64,000 nt of DNA from Bacillus proteolyticus. Lineage in GTDB: Bacteria; Bacillota; Bacilli; Bacillales; Bacillaceae_G. This document shows positions 18,153 through 27,020 of this stretch, piece after piece (position 1 is the stretch's first letter; each line of letters opens with the position of its first letter). The notes below the pieces were generated by a model that had not been told where the DNA came from, searched no databases, and was given only the letters and a program-made list of their open reading frames with translations. A program made the position numbers and the translations under genes. Location: positions 62,001 to 126,000 of the forward strand of contig NZ_MACH01000092.1 in NCBI RefSeq assembly GCF_001884065.1, read 5' to 3'.

Positions 18153-18941
18153 ATGCTACAATTACAAAACATTTCAGTTGACTATGTAACACCGCATGTT
18201 GTAAAGATTTCGTTATATCGAGAAAGACAAGCAAATTCTTTATCTTTTGCGTTATTGGAAGAATTGCAAACAATATTAACGGAAATAAGTGAAGAGTCAA
18301 ATACACGTGTAGTTATTTTAACAGGTGCTGGCGAAAAAGCGTTTTGTGCTGGTGCAGATTTAAAAGAGCGAGCTGGTATGAACGAAGAACAAGTTCGTCA
18401 TGCTGTTGGTATGATTCGTTCTACTATGGAAATGGTTGAACAATTACCACAACCAGTTATTGCCGCTATAAATGGAATTGCACTTGGCGGTGGTACTGAA
18501 TTAAGTTTAGCTTGTGATTTTAGAATTGCGGCTGAGTCTGCAAGTCTTGGTCTTACTGAAACTACACTTGCCATTATACCTGGAGCAGGTGGTACGCAGC
18601 GGTTACCGAGATTAATTGGCGTTGGTAGAGCGAAAGAATTAATTTATACAGGAAGACGTATTTCGGCGCAAGAAGCGAAAGAATATGGTTTAGTAGAATT
18701 CGTCGTACCAGCTGATTTACTAGAAGAGAAAGCAATTGAAATTGCAAATCAAATTGCTAGTAACGGTCCCATTGCTGTTCGATTAGCAAAAGAAGCAATT
18801 TCTAATGGTATTCAAGTAGATTTACATACCGGATTACAAATGGAAAAACAGGCGTACGAGGGTGTGATCCATACGGAAGATAGATTAGAAGGATTACAGG
18901 CATTTAAGGAAAAACGAAAACCGATGTATAAGGGGGAGTAA
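18153..18941 (+). CDS. yngF: Enoyl-CoA hydratase/isomerase (YngF-like, methylglutaconyl-CoA hydratase role)
   Basis: Crotonase-fold enzyme expected to hydrate 3-methylglutaconyl-CoA to HMG-CoA. The oxyanion-hole motifs are AFCAGADLKER and NGIALGGGTELSLACD. The catalytic acid region is ETTLAIIPGAGGTQRL, with Glu in the usual places. At 262 residues it matches the family. It has short gaps to its neighbours and a GGTGAGAAG ribosome site, and it completes the route from methylcrotonyl-CoA to the lyase substrate. Confidence 0.93.
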   Translation: MLQLQNISVDYVTPHVVKISLYRERQANSLSFALLEELQTILTEISEESNTRVVILTGAGEKAFCAGADLKERAGMNEEQVRHAVGMIRSTMEMVEQLPQPVIAAINGIALGGGTELSLACDFRIAAESASLGLTETTLAIIPGAGGTQRLPRLIGVGRAKELIYTGRRISAQEAKEYGLVEFVVPADLLEEKAIEIANQIASNGPIAVRLAKEAISNGIQVDLHTGLQMEKQAYEGVIHTEDRLEGLQAFKEKRKPMYKGE

Positions 18942-18943
18942 AT

Positions 18944-20485
18944 ATGTTAGATCAAAAACAACAATCTAATACTTTTGAAGAACGAGTTGAAACGATTAAA
19001 CAAGGCGGAGCACCGAAATATCATGAACAAAACAAAGCAAAAGGAAAACTATTTGTTCGAGATCGTTTAGCTCTTCTATTTGATAATGGCGAATATGTAG
19101 AAGATGCATTATTTGCAAATTGTGAGCAAACAGGATTACCAGCTGATGGTGTTGTAACGGCAACGGGTAAAATACATGGGCGTACTGCGTGCGTAATGGC
19201 AAATGATTCAACTGTGAAAGCCGGATCATGGGGAGCTCGTACAGTTGAAAAGATTTTACGTATTCAAGAAACGGCTGAAAAATTACGTGTTCCGTTATTT
19301 TATTTAGTCGATTCTGCTGGAGCACGTATTACTGATCAAGTTGAAATGTTCCCAGGGCGCCGTGGTGCAGGAAGAATCTTCTATAATCAAGTGAAATTAT
19401 CAGGTAAAGTTCCGCAAGTGTGCTTATTATTTGGACCTTCGGCAGCTGGAGGCGCATATATTCCAGCCTTTTGTGATGTTGTAATGATGGTGGAAGGTAA
19501 CGCATCTATGTATTTAGGATCTCCTCGTATGGCTGAGATGGTTATCGGTGAGAAGGTAACGTTAGAAGAGATGGGCGGAGCTCGTATGCATTGCTCTGTA
19601 TCAGGATGCGGAGATGTTTTATGTAAAACAGAAGAAGATGCGATTACACAAGCAAGACAATACATTTCATATTTTCCAAACAACTACTTAGAAAAGACTC
19701 CATTGGTTACACCTCAAGAACCGAAACAATTCGATAAAACGTTAGAACAAATCATTCCAGAAAATCAAAATGCTCCTTTCAATATGAAAGATCTTATTAA
19801 TAGAATTATTGATGAAGGTTCTTTCTATGAAGTGAAAAAATTATTTGCTCAAGAACTAATTACAGGCTTAGCACGTATTGATGGTAAGCCAGTTGGTATT
19901 ATTGCAAATCAACCGCGTATGAAAGGCGGCGTATTATTCCACGATTCAGCTGATAAAGCAGCGAAGTTTATTAATTTATGCGATGCATATCATATTCCAT
20001 TATTATTCCTTGCAGATGTACCTGGATTTATGATTGGTACAAAAGTAGAGCGTGCTGGTATTATTCGCCACGGTGCAAAAATGATTTCTGCAATGAGTGA
20101 AGCAACTGTACCGAAAATTTCTATCATTGTTCGAAAAGCATATGGAGCTGGTTTATATGCAATGGCAGGTCCAGCATTTGAACCAGATTGCTGCTTAGCA
20201 TTACCGACAGCTTCTATTGCAGTAATGGGTCCAGAAGCAGCGGTTAATGCTGTATATGCAAATAAGATTGCAGCTTTACCAGAAGAAGAGCGTGCAAGCT
20301 TCATTGCTGAAAAACGTGAAGAGTATAAGAAAGATATTGATATTTATCATTTAGCATCAGAGATGGTGATTGATGGTATTGTTCATCCAAACAATTTACG
20401 TGAAGAGTTAAAAGGACGTTTCGAAATGTATATGAGTAAATATCAAGTATTTACGGATCGTAAACATCCTGTATATCCAGTTTAA
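18944..20485 (+). CDS. yngE: Acyl-CoA carboxyltransferase (YngE-like, methylcrotonyl-CoA carboxylase beta part)
   Basis: Transfers CO2 from carboxybiotin to the acyl-CoA, likely 3-methylcrotonyl-CoA. The 513 residues form two crotonase-like carboxyltransferase halves. Visible motifs are FYLVDSAGARITDQ, FGPSAAGGAYIPAF (acyl-CoA site), FLADVPGFMIG and KAYGAGLYAMAG (biotin site). The start follows AGGGGGAG, two bases after the hydratase stop. Propionyl-CoA carboxylase beta chains look similar, but the HMG-CoA lyase beside it favours the leucine route. Confidence 0.93.
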   Translation: MLDQKQQSNTFEERVETIKQGGAPKYHEQNKAKGKLFVRDRLALLFDNGEYVEDALFANCEQTGLPADGVVTATGKIHGRTACVMANDSTVKAGSWGARTVEKILRIQETAEKLRVPLFYLVDSAGARITDQVEMFPGRRGAGRIFYNQVKLSGKVPQVCLLFGPSAAGGAYIPAFCDVVMMVEGNASMYLGSPRMAEMVIGEKVTLEEMGGARMHCSVSGCGDVLCKTEEDAITQARQYISYFPNNYLEKTPLVTPQEPKQFDKTLEQIIPENQNAPFNMKDLINRIIDEGSFYEVKKLFAQELITGLARIDGKPVGIIANQPRMKGGVLFHDSADKAAKFINLCDAYHIPLLFLADVPGFMIGTKVERAGIIRHGAKMISAMSEATVPKISIIVRKAYGAGLYAMAGPAFEPDCCLALPTASIAVMGPEAAVNAVYANKIAALPEEERASFIAEKREEYKKDIDIYHLASEMVIDGIVHPNNLREELKGRFEMYMSKYQVFTDRKHPVYPV

Positions 20486-20508
20486 AAGCCCTATTAAGGG
20501 CTTTCTTG
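20485..20508 (+). terminator. Internal terminator-like hairpin between yngE and the acyl-CoA synthetase gene
   Basis: AAAGCCCT and AGGGCTTT pair around ATTA immediately after the stop codon. The T-run is short and interrupted (TTTCTT), so partial read-through is likely and the last gene may be made at a lower level. Confidence 0.6.
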
Positions 20509-20534
20509 CTCAATAAGTCAAGGAGGGGAAAACA

Positions 20535-22475
20535 TTGAAACAAGCAGTTTGGTTTCCAACAGAAGAATATAAAGAAAAAACGCGTTTATTTAGTTGGATG
20601 AAATCATTAGGATACGAAGATTACGAAGTTTTTTATAATAAATCAATTGAAGAAACAGCGTGGTTTTGGGGAGAGGCAGAAAAAGCAGTTGGCTATCAAT
20701 GGATGAAACCTTATACAGAAGTGTTAGATTTAGAAAATGGTACACCGTTTGCACAGTGGTATAATGGCGGAACATGTAACGTTGTAGAATCAGCTTTATC
20801 CCGCTGGCTTGCGGATGAAGAGACAAGAATACAGCCAGCACTTCAGTACGAAGGGGAAAATGGAACTTCAAAATCATTTACATATGAAGAGCTTGACAAC
20901 TGGGTAAGCCGTGTTGCTAATGGTTTGAAACACGCGGGTATTGAGAAAGGTGATCGTGTAACAATTTATATGCCGATGATTCCAGAAACAGTTGTTGCGA
21001 TGCTAGCTGTAATGAAAATCGGAGCAATTATTTCACCAATATTCTCAGGCTTTGCGTCTGATGCAGTCATGACACGTGTGCAAGCGGCAGGTTCAAAAAT
21101 GATTATTACCGCAGATGGATTTTCACGCCGCGGGAAAATTGTTTCTTTAAAAGATGAAGTAGATGAAGCTTGTGAACATTGTCCAACTGTTGAAAAGGTG
21201 GTAATTGTTCGGCATGCTGGAAATGATTTTACACCGCATAATTACGATTTTTCATGGAGTACGTTAGAAAAAGAAAAACCATTCATACATGCTGAAGAAA
21301 TGCAAAGTGATGATCCATTAATGCTCATTTATACATCAGGAACGACTGGTAAGCCGAAAGGGACAGTACACACGCATGCTGGTTTCCCTTTAAAATCTGC
21401 ATTTGATGCAGGGTTTGGAATGAATATAAAACAAGGCGACCGTGTATTATGGGTAACTGATATGGGCTGGATGATGGGGCCATTTTTATTATTCGGTTCA
21501 CTCATAAACGGAGCAACGATGGTTATGTACGAAGGTGTCCCAGACTTCCCAGAAGCAGACCGCTTATGGGAGACAGTCGATAAATATGAAATTACTCATC
21601 TTGGTATTTCGCCAACGTTAATCCGTGCATTAATGGCAAAAGGTGATGCGTATGTGAATAAACATTCTTTAAAGAGTTTAGAAGTATTCGCATCTACAGG
21701 AGAGCCTTGGAATCCAGATCCATGGATGTGGCTGTTTGAAACGGTTGGAAAAGGGAATGTCCCAATTTGTAACTATTCAGGCGGAACTGAAATTTCTGGT
21801 GGGATTTTCGGTAATGTTCTAATTAAGCCAATCGCACCAATTAGTTTTAACGCATCATTACCTGGTATGGCAGCGGTTGTACTTGATGATCAAGGAAAAC
21901 CAATTCGTGATGCAGTTGGAGAATTATGTTTAGAGAAACCTTGGGTTGGAATGACGAAAAGTTTCTGGGAAGACGATGAGCGTTATGTGAACACATATTG
22001 GTCACGATTTGAAAATAAATGGGTTCATGGTGACTGGGTTATTTATGATGGTGAACAATATATCATTACAGGACGTTCAGATGATACGTTAAATATTGCA
22101 GGTAAACGTATTGGACCTGCTGAATATGAGTCTATTCTTGTGAAACATATTAATGTAATAGAAGCAGCTGCAATTGGTGTACCTGATGATGTAAAAGGTG
22201 AGGTTTGTCATTGCTTTGTAGTATTACGAGACGGTGTAATATTTACAGCAGACTTAAAGAAAGAATTAATGAGTCTAGTAAATTCTCATATCGGAAAAGC
22301 ATTATGTCCAAAGGATATCCACGTTGTAGAGGATTTACCAAAAACACGTAATTCTAAAGTAATGCGACGCGTCATTAAAGCGGCTTACTTAGGAAAAGAA
22401 TTAGGAGATTTATCATCACTTGTAAATCCAGAAGTAGTTCCACATATTCAGGGGCTACAGTCTAGTAAATTATAA
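20535..22475 (+). CDS. AMP-dependent acyl-CoA synthetase (acetyl/acetoacetyl-CoA synthetase-like)
   Basis: Activates a carboxylic acid to its CoA ester using ATP. TTG start 7 nt after AAGGAGGGG; 646 residues. The N-terminal ACAS region (about residues 30-90) and P-loop YTSGTTGKPKGTVH are clear. Core motifs GWMMGPF and ITGRSDDTLNIAGKRIGPAEYE follow, and the C-terminal domain has the acylation lysine in KTRNSKVMRR. It resembles acetyl-CoA synthetase but lies in the leucine operon, where acetoacetate is the lyase product, so acetoacetate or a branched acid is a fair guess. B. subtilis carries an acyl-CoA synthetase (yngI) in the same cluster. Confidence 0.9.
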   Translation: MKQAVWFPTEEYKEKTRLFSWMKSLGYEDYEVFYNKSIEETAWFWGEAEKAVGYQWMKPYTEVLDLENGTPFAQWYNGGTCNVVESALSRWLADEETRIQPALQYEGENGTSKSFTYEELDNWVSRVANGLKHAGIEKGDRVTIYMPMIPETVVAMLAVMKIGAIISPIFSGFASDAVMTRVQAAGSKMIITADGFSRRGKIVSLKDEVDEACEHCPTVEKVVIVRHAGNDFTPHNYDFSWSTLEKEKPFIHAEEMQSDDPLMLIYTSGTTGKPKGTVHTHAGFPLKSAFDAGFGMNIKQGDRVLWVTDMGWMMGPFLLFGSLINGATMVMYEGVPDFPEADRLWETVDKYEITHLGISPTLIRALMAKGDAYVNKHSLKSLEVFASTGEPWNPDPWMWLFETVGKGNVPICNYSGGTEISGGIFGNVLIKPIAPISFNASLPGMAAVVLDDQGKPIRDAVGELCLEKPWVGMTKSFWEDDERYVNTYWSRFENKWVHGDWVIYDGEQYIITGRSDDTLNIAGKRIGPAEYESILVKHINVIEAAAIGVPDDVKGEVCHCFVVLRDGVIFTADLKKELMSLVNSHIGKALCPKDIHVVEDLPKTRNSKVMRRVIKAAYLGKELGDLSSLVNPEVVPHIQGLQSSKL

Positions 22476-22482
22476 ATTTAGG

Positions 22483-22515
22483 AATGAGCTCTATGTAAAT
22501 AGAGCTCATTTTTAA
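22483..22515 (+). terminator. Terminator of the catabolic operon
   Basis: AATGAGCTCTAT and ATAGAGCTCATT form a perfect 12-bp stem with loop GTAA, then TTTTAAT. Confidence 0.88.
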
Positions 22516-22859
22516 TGTTTATAAAAAGAGACGAGGGAAGAAGTAAATTTGAAGTAAAAAAATTCTACTAGTATTATTACGTATGTTTGTTTTATAGTTT
22601 TTATCAAAATAGGATTGTGGCATGTCTATTCATTGGAGTGATTGAATTTTGTTAAGGATGAAAACTTAGTGAAGAAAAAAGTAATGAATAAAAGGAGAAA
22701 TCCCTGGGGGACAGGGATTCAATAAGGGAGATAATATTGTCGTTCAATGTCGAAATTTGGCGTATTCGACAAATTAATATTATCACGAATTTTCAGGAGA
22801 TTGTGATAGTGGATGTGTCAAAAATGTGTACGTGCTGCATATAAAAGTGTTATTTAAAT
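22516..22859. other. Intergenic region without a gene
   Basis: About 340 bases. One compact hairpin (AATCCCTG..CAGGGATT around 22698-22718) has no T-tract after it. Nothing else organised was seen. Confidence 0.4.
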
Positions 22860-22912
22860 AGGAAAAGGGAAAAGGATTAAGTTCACTCGTTCTTAAGATT
22901 TTTCCCTTTTAA
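22860..22912 (-). terminator. Terminator of the small hydrophilic protein gene
   Basis: On the minus strand AAAAGGGAAAA pairs with TTTTCCCTTTT, enclosing a smaller inner stem, just after the stop codon. Confidence 0.6.
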
Positions 22913-22914
22913 AT

Positions 22915-23112
22915 TTACTGTTTGTTCGTTGTTCTATATACATCTGAAATTGGTAAATCTTCACCATGTAAAGCTTGAGGACTGTCCTTTTTGTTTGAAT
23001 CATGTGCCTGCTGAGATGTTTCTTGCATTTGCTCTTGGGCTTTACTAGGAGTATTCAGCGCATCCGATGACACATGATCAAGTTGTTGACTTAATAAATC
23101 TTTTTTATCCAT
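22915..23112 (-). CDS. Small hydrophilic protein, 65 aa, unknown function
   Basis: A real gene by its AAAAGGAGC ribosome site 9 nt before the ATG and by the terminator after it. The product is very hydrophilic, rich in Gln, Ser, Asp and Lys, with no hydrophobic core, and is probably unfolded. QQLDHVSSDALNTPSK and QEQMQETSQQ are its main stretches. Such small Gln/Ser-rich proteins are common among spore and stress proteins of the B. cereus group, but I do not recognise this one. It stands upstream of the collagen-like spore-surface gene, on the same strand, but with its own signals. Confidence 0.65.
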   Translation of the reverse strand: MDKKDLLSQQLDHVSSDALNTPSKAQEQMQETSQQAHDSNKKDSPQALHGEDLPISDVYRTTNKQ

Positions 23113-23344
23113 GTTATGTAGCTCCTTTTTGAACTTAGATATAAAAACGAAGTGTTTTTAAATAGTTACGTGGGTATTATGTATCTGTGAATGGAATTAT
23201 ATACACAAACCACATTGAGAAATTAACTAATTATAAAAATTACCTGTGATGACAAGCTTAAGAAATATAAAGATCATTAGTTCTTAATAAAAGCGTTATT
23301 TTAGTAGGGTGTTACGAAATTTCATTTGAAAGGAACATCCCAAT

Positions 23345-23381
23345 GATAAGGTGAGCACTGTAAATCAGTGCTCATCTTATC
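23345..23381 (-). terminator. Terminator of the collagen-like gene
   Basis: GATAAGATGAGCACTG pairs with CAGTGCTCACCTTATC with one mismatch, loop ATTTA, downstream of the minus-strand stop. Confidence 0.7.
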
Positions 23382-23412
23382 AGAAATTTCTTAGTCCTTA
23401 AAAATAAAACCA

Positions 23413-23942
23413 TTACGGACAATTTACAATGGTAATAGTGACGCTAGCCATTGTTCCAGGGGAATCAAGAAGTGAAGCAGTAACGGTTACTGTTCCAGGC
23501 CCATTAGCGGATAGAAATACAGCGGTAAAATTACCTGAGGCATTGGTAATGACAGCAAGAGGAACCATGAAAGCAAGAGAAGGATTACTAAATGAAAAAC
23601 TGACTACTACTCCTGGAGTAGGACTACCGTTTACTAATACTTGACCCGAAAAAAATAAAGTATTATTTCCTTGAGTGGATACACATGCTGTGGTTGCGTT
23701 AGAAGTCAAGGTAATAGATGCAGGCCCAGCAGGAAGATTAAATCCAGTTGGTCCAGTTGGTCCGGTTGATCCAGTTGGTCCAGTTGATCCAGTTGGTCCA
23801 GTTGATCCGGTTGATCCAGTTGGTCCAGTTGGTCCGGTTGATCCAGTTGGTCCGGTTGATCCGGTTGATCCAGTTGAACCGGTGGAAGTGTAGGTCCAAT
23901 AGAACCCGGATTAAGTGCAGCAAAAGATAAAAACTCGTCCAT
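23413..23942 (-). pseudogene. Exosporium collagen-like protein with Ig-like C-terminus; leader and repeats in different frames
   Basis: The ATG at 23942 follows AGAGGTGAT and encodes [18 protein letters not shown], the exosporium leader motif of BclA-type proteins. The next 135 bases encode 15 Gly-Pro-Thr or Gly-Ser-Thr triplets, but in a frame shifted by one base from the leader. The repeat frame then runs into [20 protein letters not shown] and a domain of about 95 residues that looks like a bacterial Ig-like (Big-1 style) fold, ending TITIVNCP. One missing base near 23878-23882 explains the break. If intact, it would be a spore-surface collagen-like filament of about 175 residues. The C-terminal domain differs from the TNF-like one of BclA. 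As written it cannot be made in one piece. Confidence 0.8.
23744..23878 (-). repeat. 15 tandem 9-bp units encoding GPT/GST collagen triplets
   Basis: On the plus strand the units read CCAGTTGGT, CCGGTTGAT, CCAGTTGAT and close variants. Seven encode Pro and eight Ser in the middle position. Such arrays vary in length between strains. Confidence 0.9.
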
Positions 23943-24091
23943 TATATATCACCTCTAAAAATCGTATTACTAATAGTAAATGTAATGATAGAGAAAAGTG
24001 AACTGGACAAGCGGTTGTATTTTAATAAATTGAACAAAATAGTTATATGATAGAAAGAGAGATTAGCATGATTACTTTAGAAATTAAATAT

Positions 24092-24121
24092 AAAAAGGCG
24101 ATTATTTTCATATCGCCTTTT
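24092..24121 (-). terminator. Terminator of the DivIC-like gene
   Basis: AAAAAGGCGAT and ATCGCCTTTTT form an 11-bp stem with a short loop just past the minus-strand stop codon; both flanks are A/T-rich. Confidence 0.75.
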
Positions 24122-24139
24122 GGATAATGCAGTGTAATT

Positions 24140-24508
24140 TTATTCAGTTATTTGAAATATAGTTTCATTCGGTTTGGAAAATCCATACAGTTTCCTTGCG
24201 AATTTTAAAATTTCTTCTTCACTACCTGTTAAAACTTTAACATCATTTTTAAGGGTATGACCATCCTTCTTTAAAGAAGATAATTTTTGTTGCTCCGTAT
24301 TCAGCGTGATTTGTTTTTCTTTAATCATTTCTTGTTGGTTATTCAGAGAATATTGAAGGACAAAAATTATAGGTAATATAATAGCCAAAGTAGTTATAAA
24401 ACGGCGTCTTGTTTTTTTTATATTACCTTGTTGGGTATTAGGGTTCACTTGCTGTGAGGGTATATTAGGATTTGATTGGTGTGATGATACTTTTGGGATG
24501 TTTCCCAT
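24140..24508 (-). CDS. DivIC/FtsB-like septum-formation initiator paralogue, 122 aa
   Basis: The ATG follows ATGGAGGC. The N-terminal tail of about 32 residues is rich in Asn, Gln, Ser and Pro. A basic stop-transfer patch KKTRRR is followed by one membrane segment (about residues 38-56). A coiled coil follows, and the end FARKLYGFSKPNETIFQI matches the C-terminal motif of DivIC/FtsB (YGMxKPGE). The housekeeping divIC gene normally lies near the mazG/spoIIE region, so this is an extra copy. Its site next to spore-surface genes suggests a role in sporulation or a special septum, but that is inference. Confidence 0.8.
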   Translation of the reverse strand: MGNIPKVSSHQSNPNIPSQQVNPNTQQGNIKKTRRRFITTLAIILPIIFVLQYSLNNQQEMIKEKQITLNTEQQKLSSLKKDGHTLKNDVKVLTGSEEEILKFARKLYGFSKPNETIFQITE

Positions 24509-25167
24509 TAAAATGCCTCCATTACTGATTGTAGAATTTAAACCGTTTAAAATTATTATAAATGTTTAATGGGAATTTTAGAAGATATTTTAATATAGTT
24601 GCATATCGCAAAGTTTAAACAAAATCCTTATTTACATAAAAGAAACACCGGTTGTCCGCGAGGCTCCTAAGGGTAATCATCAAGTAATGACGTACTCGAT
24701 TAATTAACGATTTCATGAATTTTTGGTAAAATATTGGTAAATTCATCCAAATCAATAAGGGCATCATTTGAAACAAAAACGTTATTTTAATAGGGCGGGG
24801 AATAATGGTGGTTCCATGGAACAAGCGAGAATACATTGTATCAAGGTGATCCTTTTATAACAGAGGGGGCAATTTTAGAGGCTAGCGAAAAGGCGAATAA
24901 ATCATTATATTGGCTTCGGTGCATGTTATCCAAGCTATGAAAAAGTGTGCGGTAATAGTACAAAGAGACTTCGGTTGATTCGGATAGATGATGACGAGGA
25001 ATGATATAAAAATTTCATTTCGTAGAGAAGTGAAGTGATTAAGGATAGGTATTGAATATGCCATATTTGTATGAATAAAGAGCAGAATTTAGCCTATATA
25101 TAGGTGTTGGAATTGTTCTAAAGGGGAGAATATCTGAAATATAAATAACTGAGGGGGTGAAATAAAA
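24509..25167. other. Gene-free stretch with two eroded coding scraps
   Basis: About 660 bases. On the minus strand near 24705-24780 a scrap reads VSNDALIDLDEFTNILPK and ends in a stop. On the plus strand 24806-24940 is an open run of 44 codons without a start, containing FHGTSENTLYQGDPFITEG. Both look like remains of proteins rather than random sequence. No ribosome sites or repeats were found. Confidence 0.45.
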
Positions 25168-25548
25168 ATGGAAACTAGCACTTTTTTAGGATTGTTTTGG
25201 GGATGGGTAACGGTTATCGTATCGGGAATACTTTTCGTACGTCCATCGGTACTACGTGAATTAAAAAAATTAGTGGTTGAAGACAGAGGTTTTGGTATTA
25301 TGTACGGTTTTTTATCGATTTTCCTAGGGCTAGGCACTGTGATCCTACACAATGTATGGGTATTTAACTGGCAAGGGTTCATAACGGTTATTGCGTGGCT
25401 TGCATTATTAAAAGGGATCTACATAATTGCATATCCTGAACCCTCCAAGAAAACAAACTTTGAATTAAGAGTACTATCTACACGTATAGCGCTCGCTATC
25501 ATTGGCGCCTTGGCTTTATGGATGCTTATAGTAATCTATATAAAATAA
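25168..25548 (+). CDS. Integral membrane protein, 126 aa, unknown function
   Basis: The ATG follows GAGGGGGTG. Four hydrophobic segments fill the protein (about residues 7-27, 45-65, 68-88 and 102-124), joined by short charged loops such as RELKKLVVEDRG. There is no signal-peptide cleavage site and no conserved polar motif inside the membrane that would suggest a channel or enzyme. I do not recognise the family; small four-segment proteins of this type are common in Bacillus. It is monocistronic, followed by a long hairpin. Confidence 0.7.
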   Translation: METSTFLGLFWGWVTVIVSGILFVRPSVLRELKKLVVEDRGFGIMYGFLSIFLGLGTVILHNVWVFNWQGFITVIAWLALLKGIYIIAYPEPSKKTNFELRVLSTRIALAIIGALALWMLIVIYIK

Positions 25549-25946
25549 TTTTTTTCTAATGAGAAATAAACTAAAATATGAGAAAAGGCTATAATAATAC
25601 TAATTATAAATTTAGTCCTACTGGAAGAACCAGTGGACATCAAACTAAAAAGGGCGTTGTTATATTGCTCTGTAGTTTGGTGTCCGCTTTCTTATTTTTT
25701 ATTAACAAAATAGATCAGGGGTGTTTGTATAAATGACGCAATTAACTTCTGACCTAAAATTGACCGAGAAGAAACGCATGTTCGTTCGGGAGGGATTTTA
25801 AAGAAATTATTACAAATGTGTAAGGTTAATGTAATATTAATCGATAGTAAATCAAGATACTTAAGTGTATTTTAAATAGTATTTAAAAGTACTGTTTATT
25901 TATAAAATATTGGGTTAAATAAAATTTAATTAGGAAGTGTAATAAA
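25549..25946. other. Intergenic region with a long hairpin and a truncated ORF start
   Basis: After the membrane protein gene there is a stem of GTGGACATCAAACTA with TAGTTTGGTGTCCGC (about 25633-25686), then T-rich DNA. At 25733 an ATG with AGGGGTG upstream encodes 22 residues (MTQLTSDLKLTEKKRMFVRE and two more) before a stop. This looks like the front end of a lost gene, possibly of an insertion element. Confidence 0.45.
25631..25688. terminator. Long imperfect hairpin, possible terminator or element end
   Basis: The 15-base arms enclose a 27-base spacer and are followed by TTTCTTATTTTTTATT. It fits a terminator for the membrane protein gene. Confidence 0.5.
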
Positions 25947-26408
25947 ATGATTGAAATTAAATCAATTATTCATTCGTACAAACTAAAAAGAAGAATAGCT
26001 AAAGATTTATATGGCTGCAGAGATGAATTGACGATGTTATTAAATGAATTTAATAATATGAAAAGTAAAGTGAAATCTGAGAAAAAGAAAAATAATATGT
26101 TATCTCGTTTACAATTAATTTATCAAAATATGAAATTAGACAAGCAGTATTCGCTTCCGTTTGCTCTTAATAGTAGGTTATTGGAGAGATTAGAAGATGA
26201 ATCTATTCAAACAACTGAAGAATGTGTATCATGTCTACACGTAATGTTAGAAATAAATTATGAGAAAATAAAACATTATGGATCTAATACAAGTAGGTCA
26301 TTTGTGCCGTTATCGCAGTCTTCAATTTGTCTTGCTGATTTTGTTTGTTTGACAGGATTTGTTTTATTAGGCTTACTAGGAACAATTACATTTGGAGGGA
26401 TAATGTAA
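25947..26408 (+). CDS. Unknown protein with C-terminal membrane tail, 153 aa
   Basis: The ATG follows TAGGAAGTG. The first 120 residues are charged and helical, with a Lys-rich stretch MKSKVKSEKKKNNM and ELTMLLNEFN. The last about 20 residues (LTGFVLLGLLGTITFGGIM) are one hydrophobic segment ending right at the C-terminus. So it is likely tail-anchored or membrane-bound with its bulk in the cytosol. Four cysteines lie at scattered positions. I do not recognise the family. No operon partner is visible. Confidence 0.6.
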   Translation: MIEIKSIIHSYKLKRRIAKDLYGCRDELTMLLNEFNNMKSKVKSEKKKNNMLSRLQLIYQNMKLDKQYSLPFALNSRLLERLEDESIQTTEECVSCLHVMLEINYEKIKHYGSNTSRSFVPLSQSSICLADFVCLTGFVLLGLLGTITFGGIM

Positions 26409-26918
26409 TCTTTTTATTCACTTGCATAAAAGAAAAATTGTTACTTGTAAAAAGACCACTCATTTAAGGTGTATTTTTTAGTTACATAGGAGAGCTCATG
26501 TGGTAGACAGAGAAGAATAACACGAATGCTAATTTATAGTTACTCATTGTTAATGCTTTATGTAACTATAAAGACGAAGTGTTATGATGCTAGTAGTACC
26601 AAGGGATTTAGCGTTTGGGCTAGCTACACAAAATATAAGATATGGATAACTCATAGTAAACGTGAAATGATAAACCCTATGTTGTCGCAGTGATGAAGTG
26701 AGTATGCTGAGGGTTTGTTATTGATGCAAAATTAAGTGTTACAGGAACACTGTAATACAAAGTGCTCATAGTAAAGGAAAAACTTACTATTGTAAATAAA
26801 GCTTATGTGTATGTGAAGGAATTAAAAAGTTGATTTATAAGAGTCAGCTTATTTTTCAATACTCAACTCAACTCAACTTGTAACTATAGATGCCAGTTTA
26901 GATCTCTACGTGTTAATA
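26409..26918. other. Gene-free eroded region
   Basis: About 510 bases with no intact gene. An AT-rich inverted repeat (TTTATAGTTAC..GTAACTATAAA, about 26532-26570) is present. Near 26790-26835 a scrap reads KLTIVNKAYVYVKELKS before a stop, and a similar scrap occurs again near 27465-27510. Confidence 0.4.
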
Positions 26919-26955
26919 TACAAAAAGCTGACTATATTTAGTCAGCTTTTTGTAT
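26919..26955. terminator. Bidirectional terminator (17-bp stem)
   Basis: ATACAAAAAGCTGACTA is exactly complementary to TAGTCAGCTTTTTGTAT across a TATT loop. It lies downstream of the minus-strand Cys-rich gene. Confidence 0.85.
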
Positions 26956-27020
26956 ATTACATTCTATTATTTATCGGTCACAAAAGACATATTTTTTCCT
27001 TTAAGTTGACATTGAAAATA

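Noticed and set aside
23744-23878. Possible CRISPR or satellite array
   Set aside because: The units are 9 bp without spacers and encode collagen triplets.
23675-23930. Open frames with [10 protein letters not shown]-like and RLIQLVQL-like repeats on the plus strand, and a QLDQPDQ-like frame on the minus strand
   Set aside because: These are other frames of the collagen 9-bp repeats; only the GPT/GST frame continues into a real domain.
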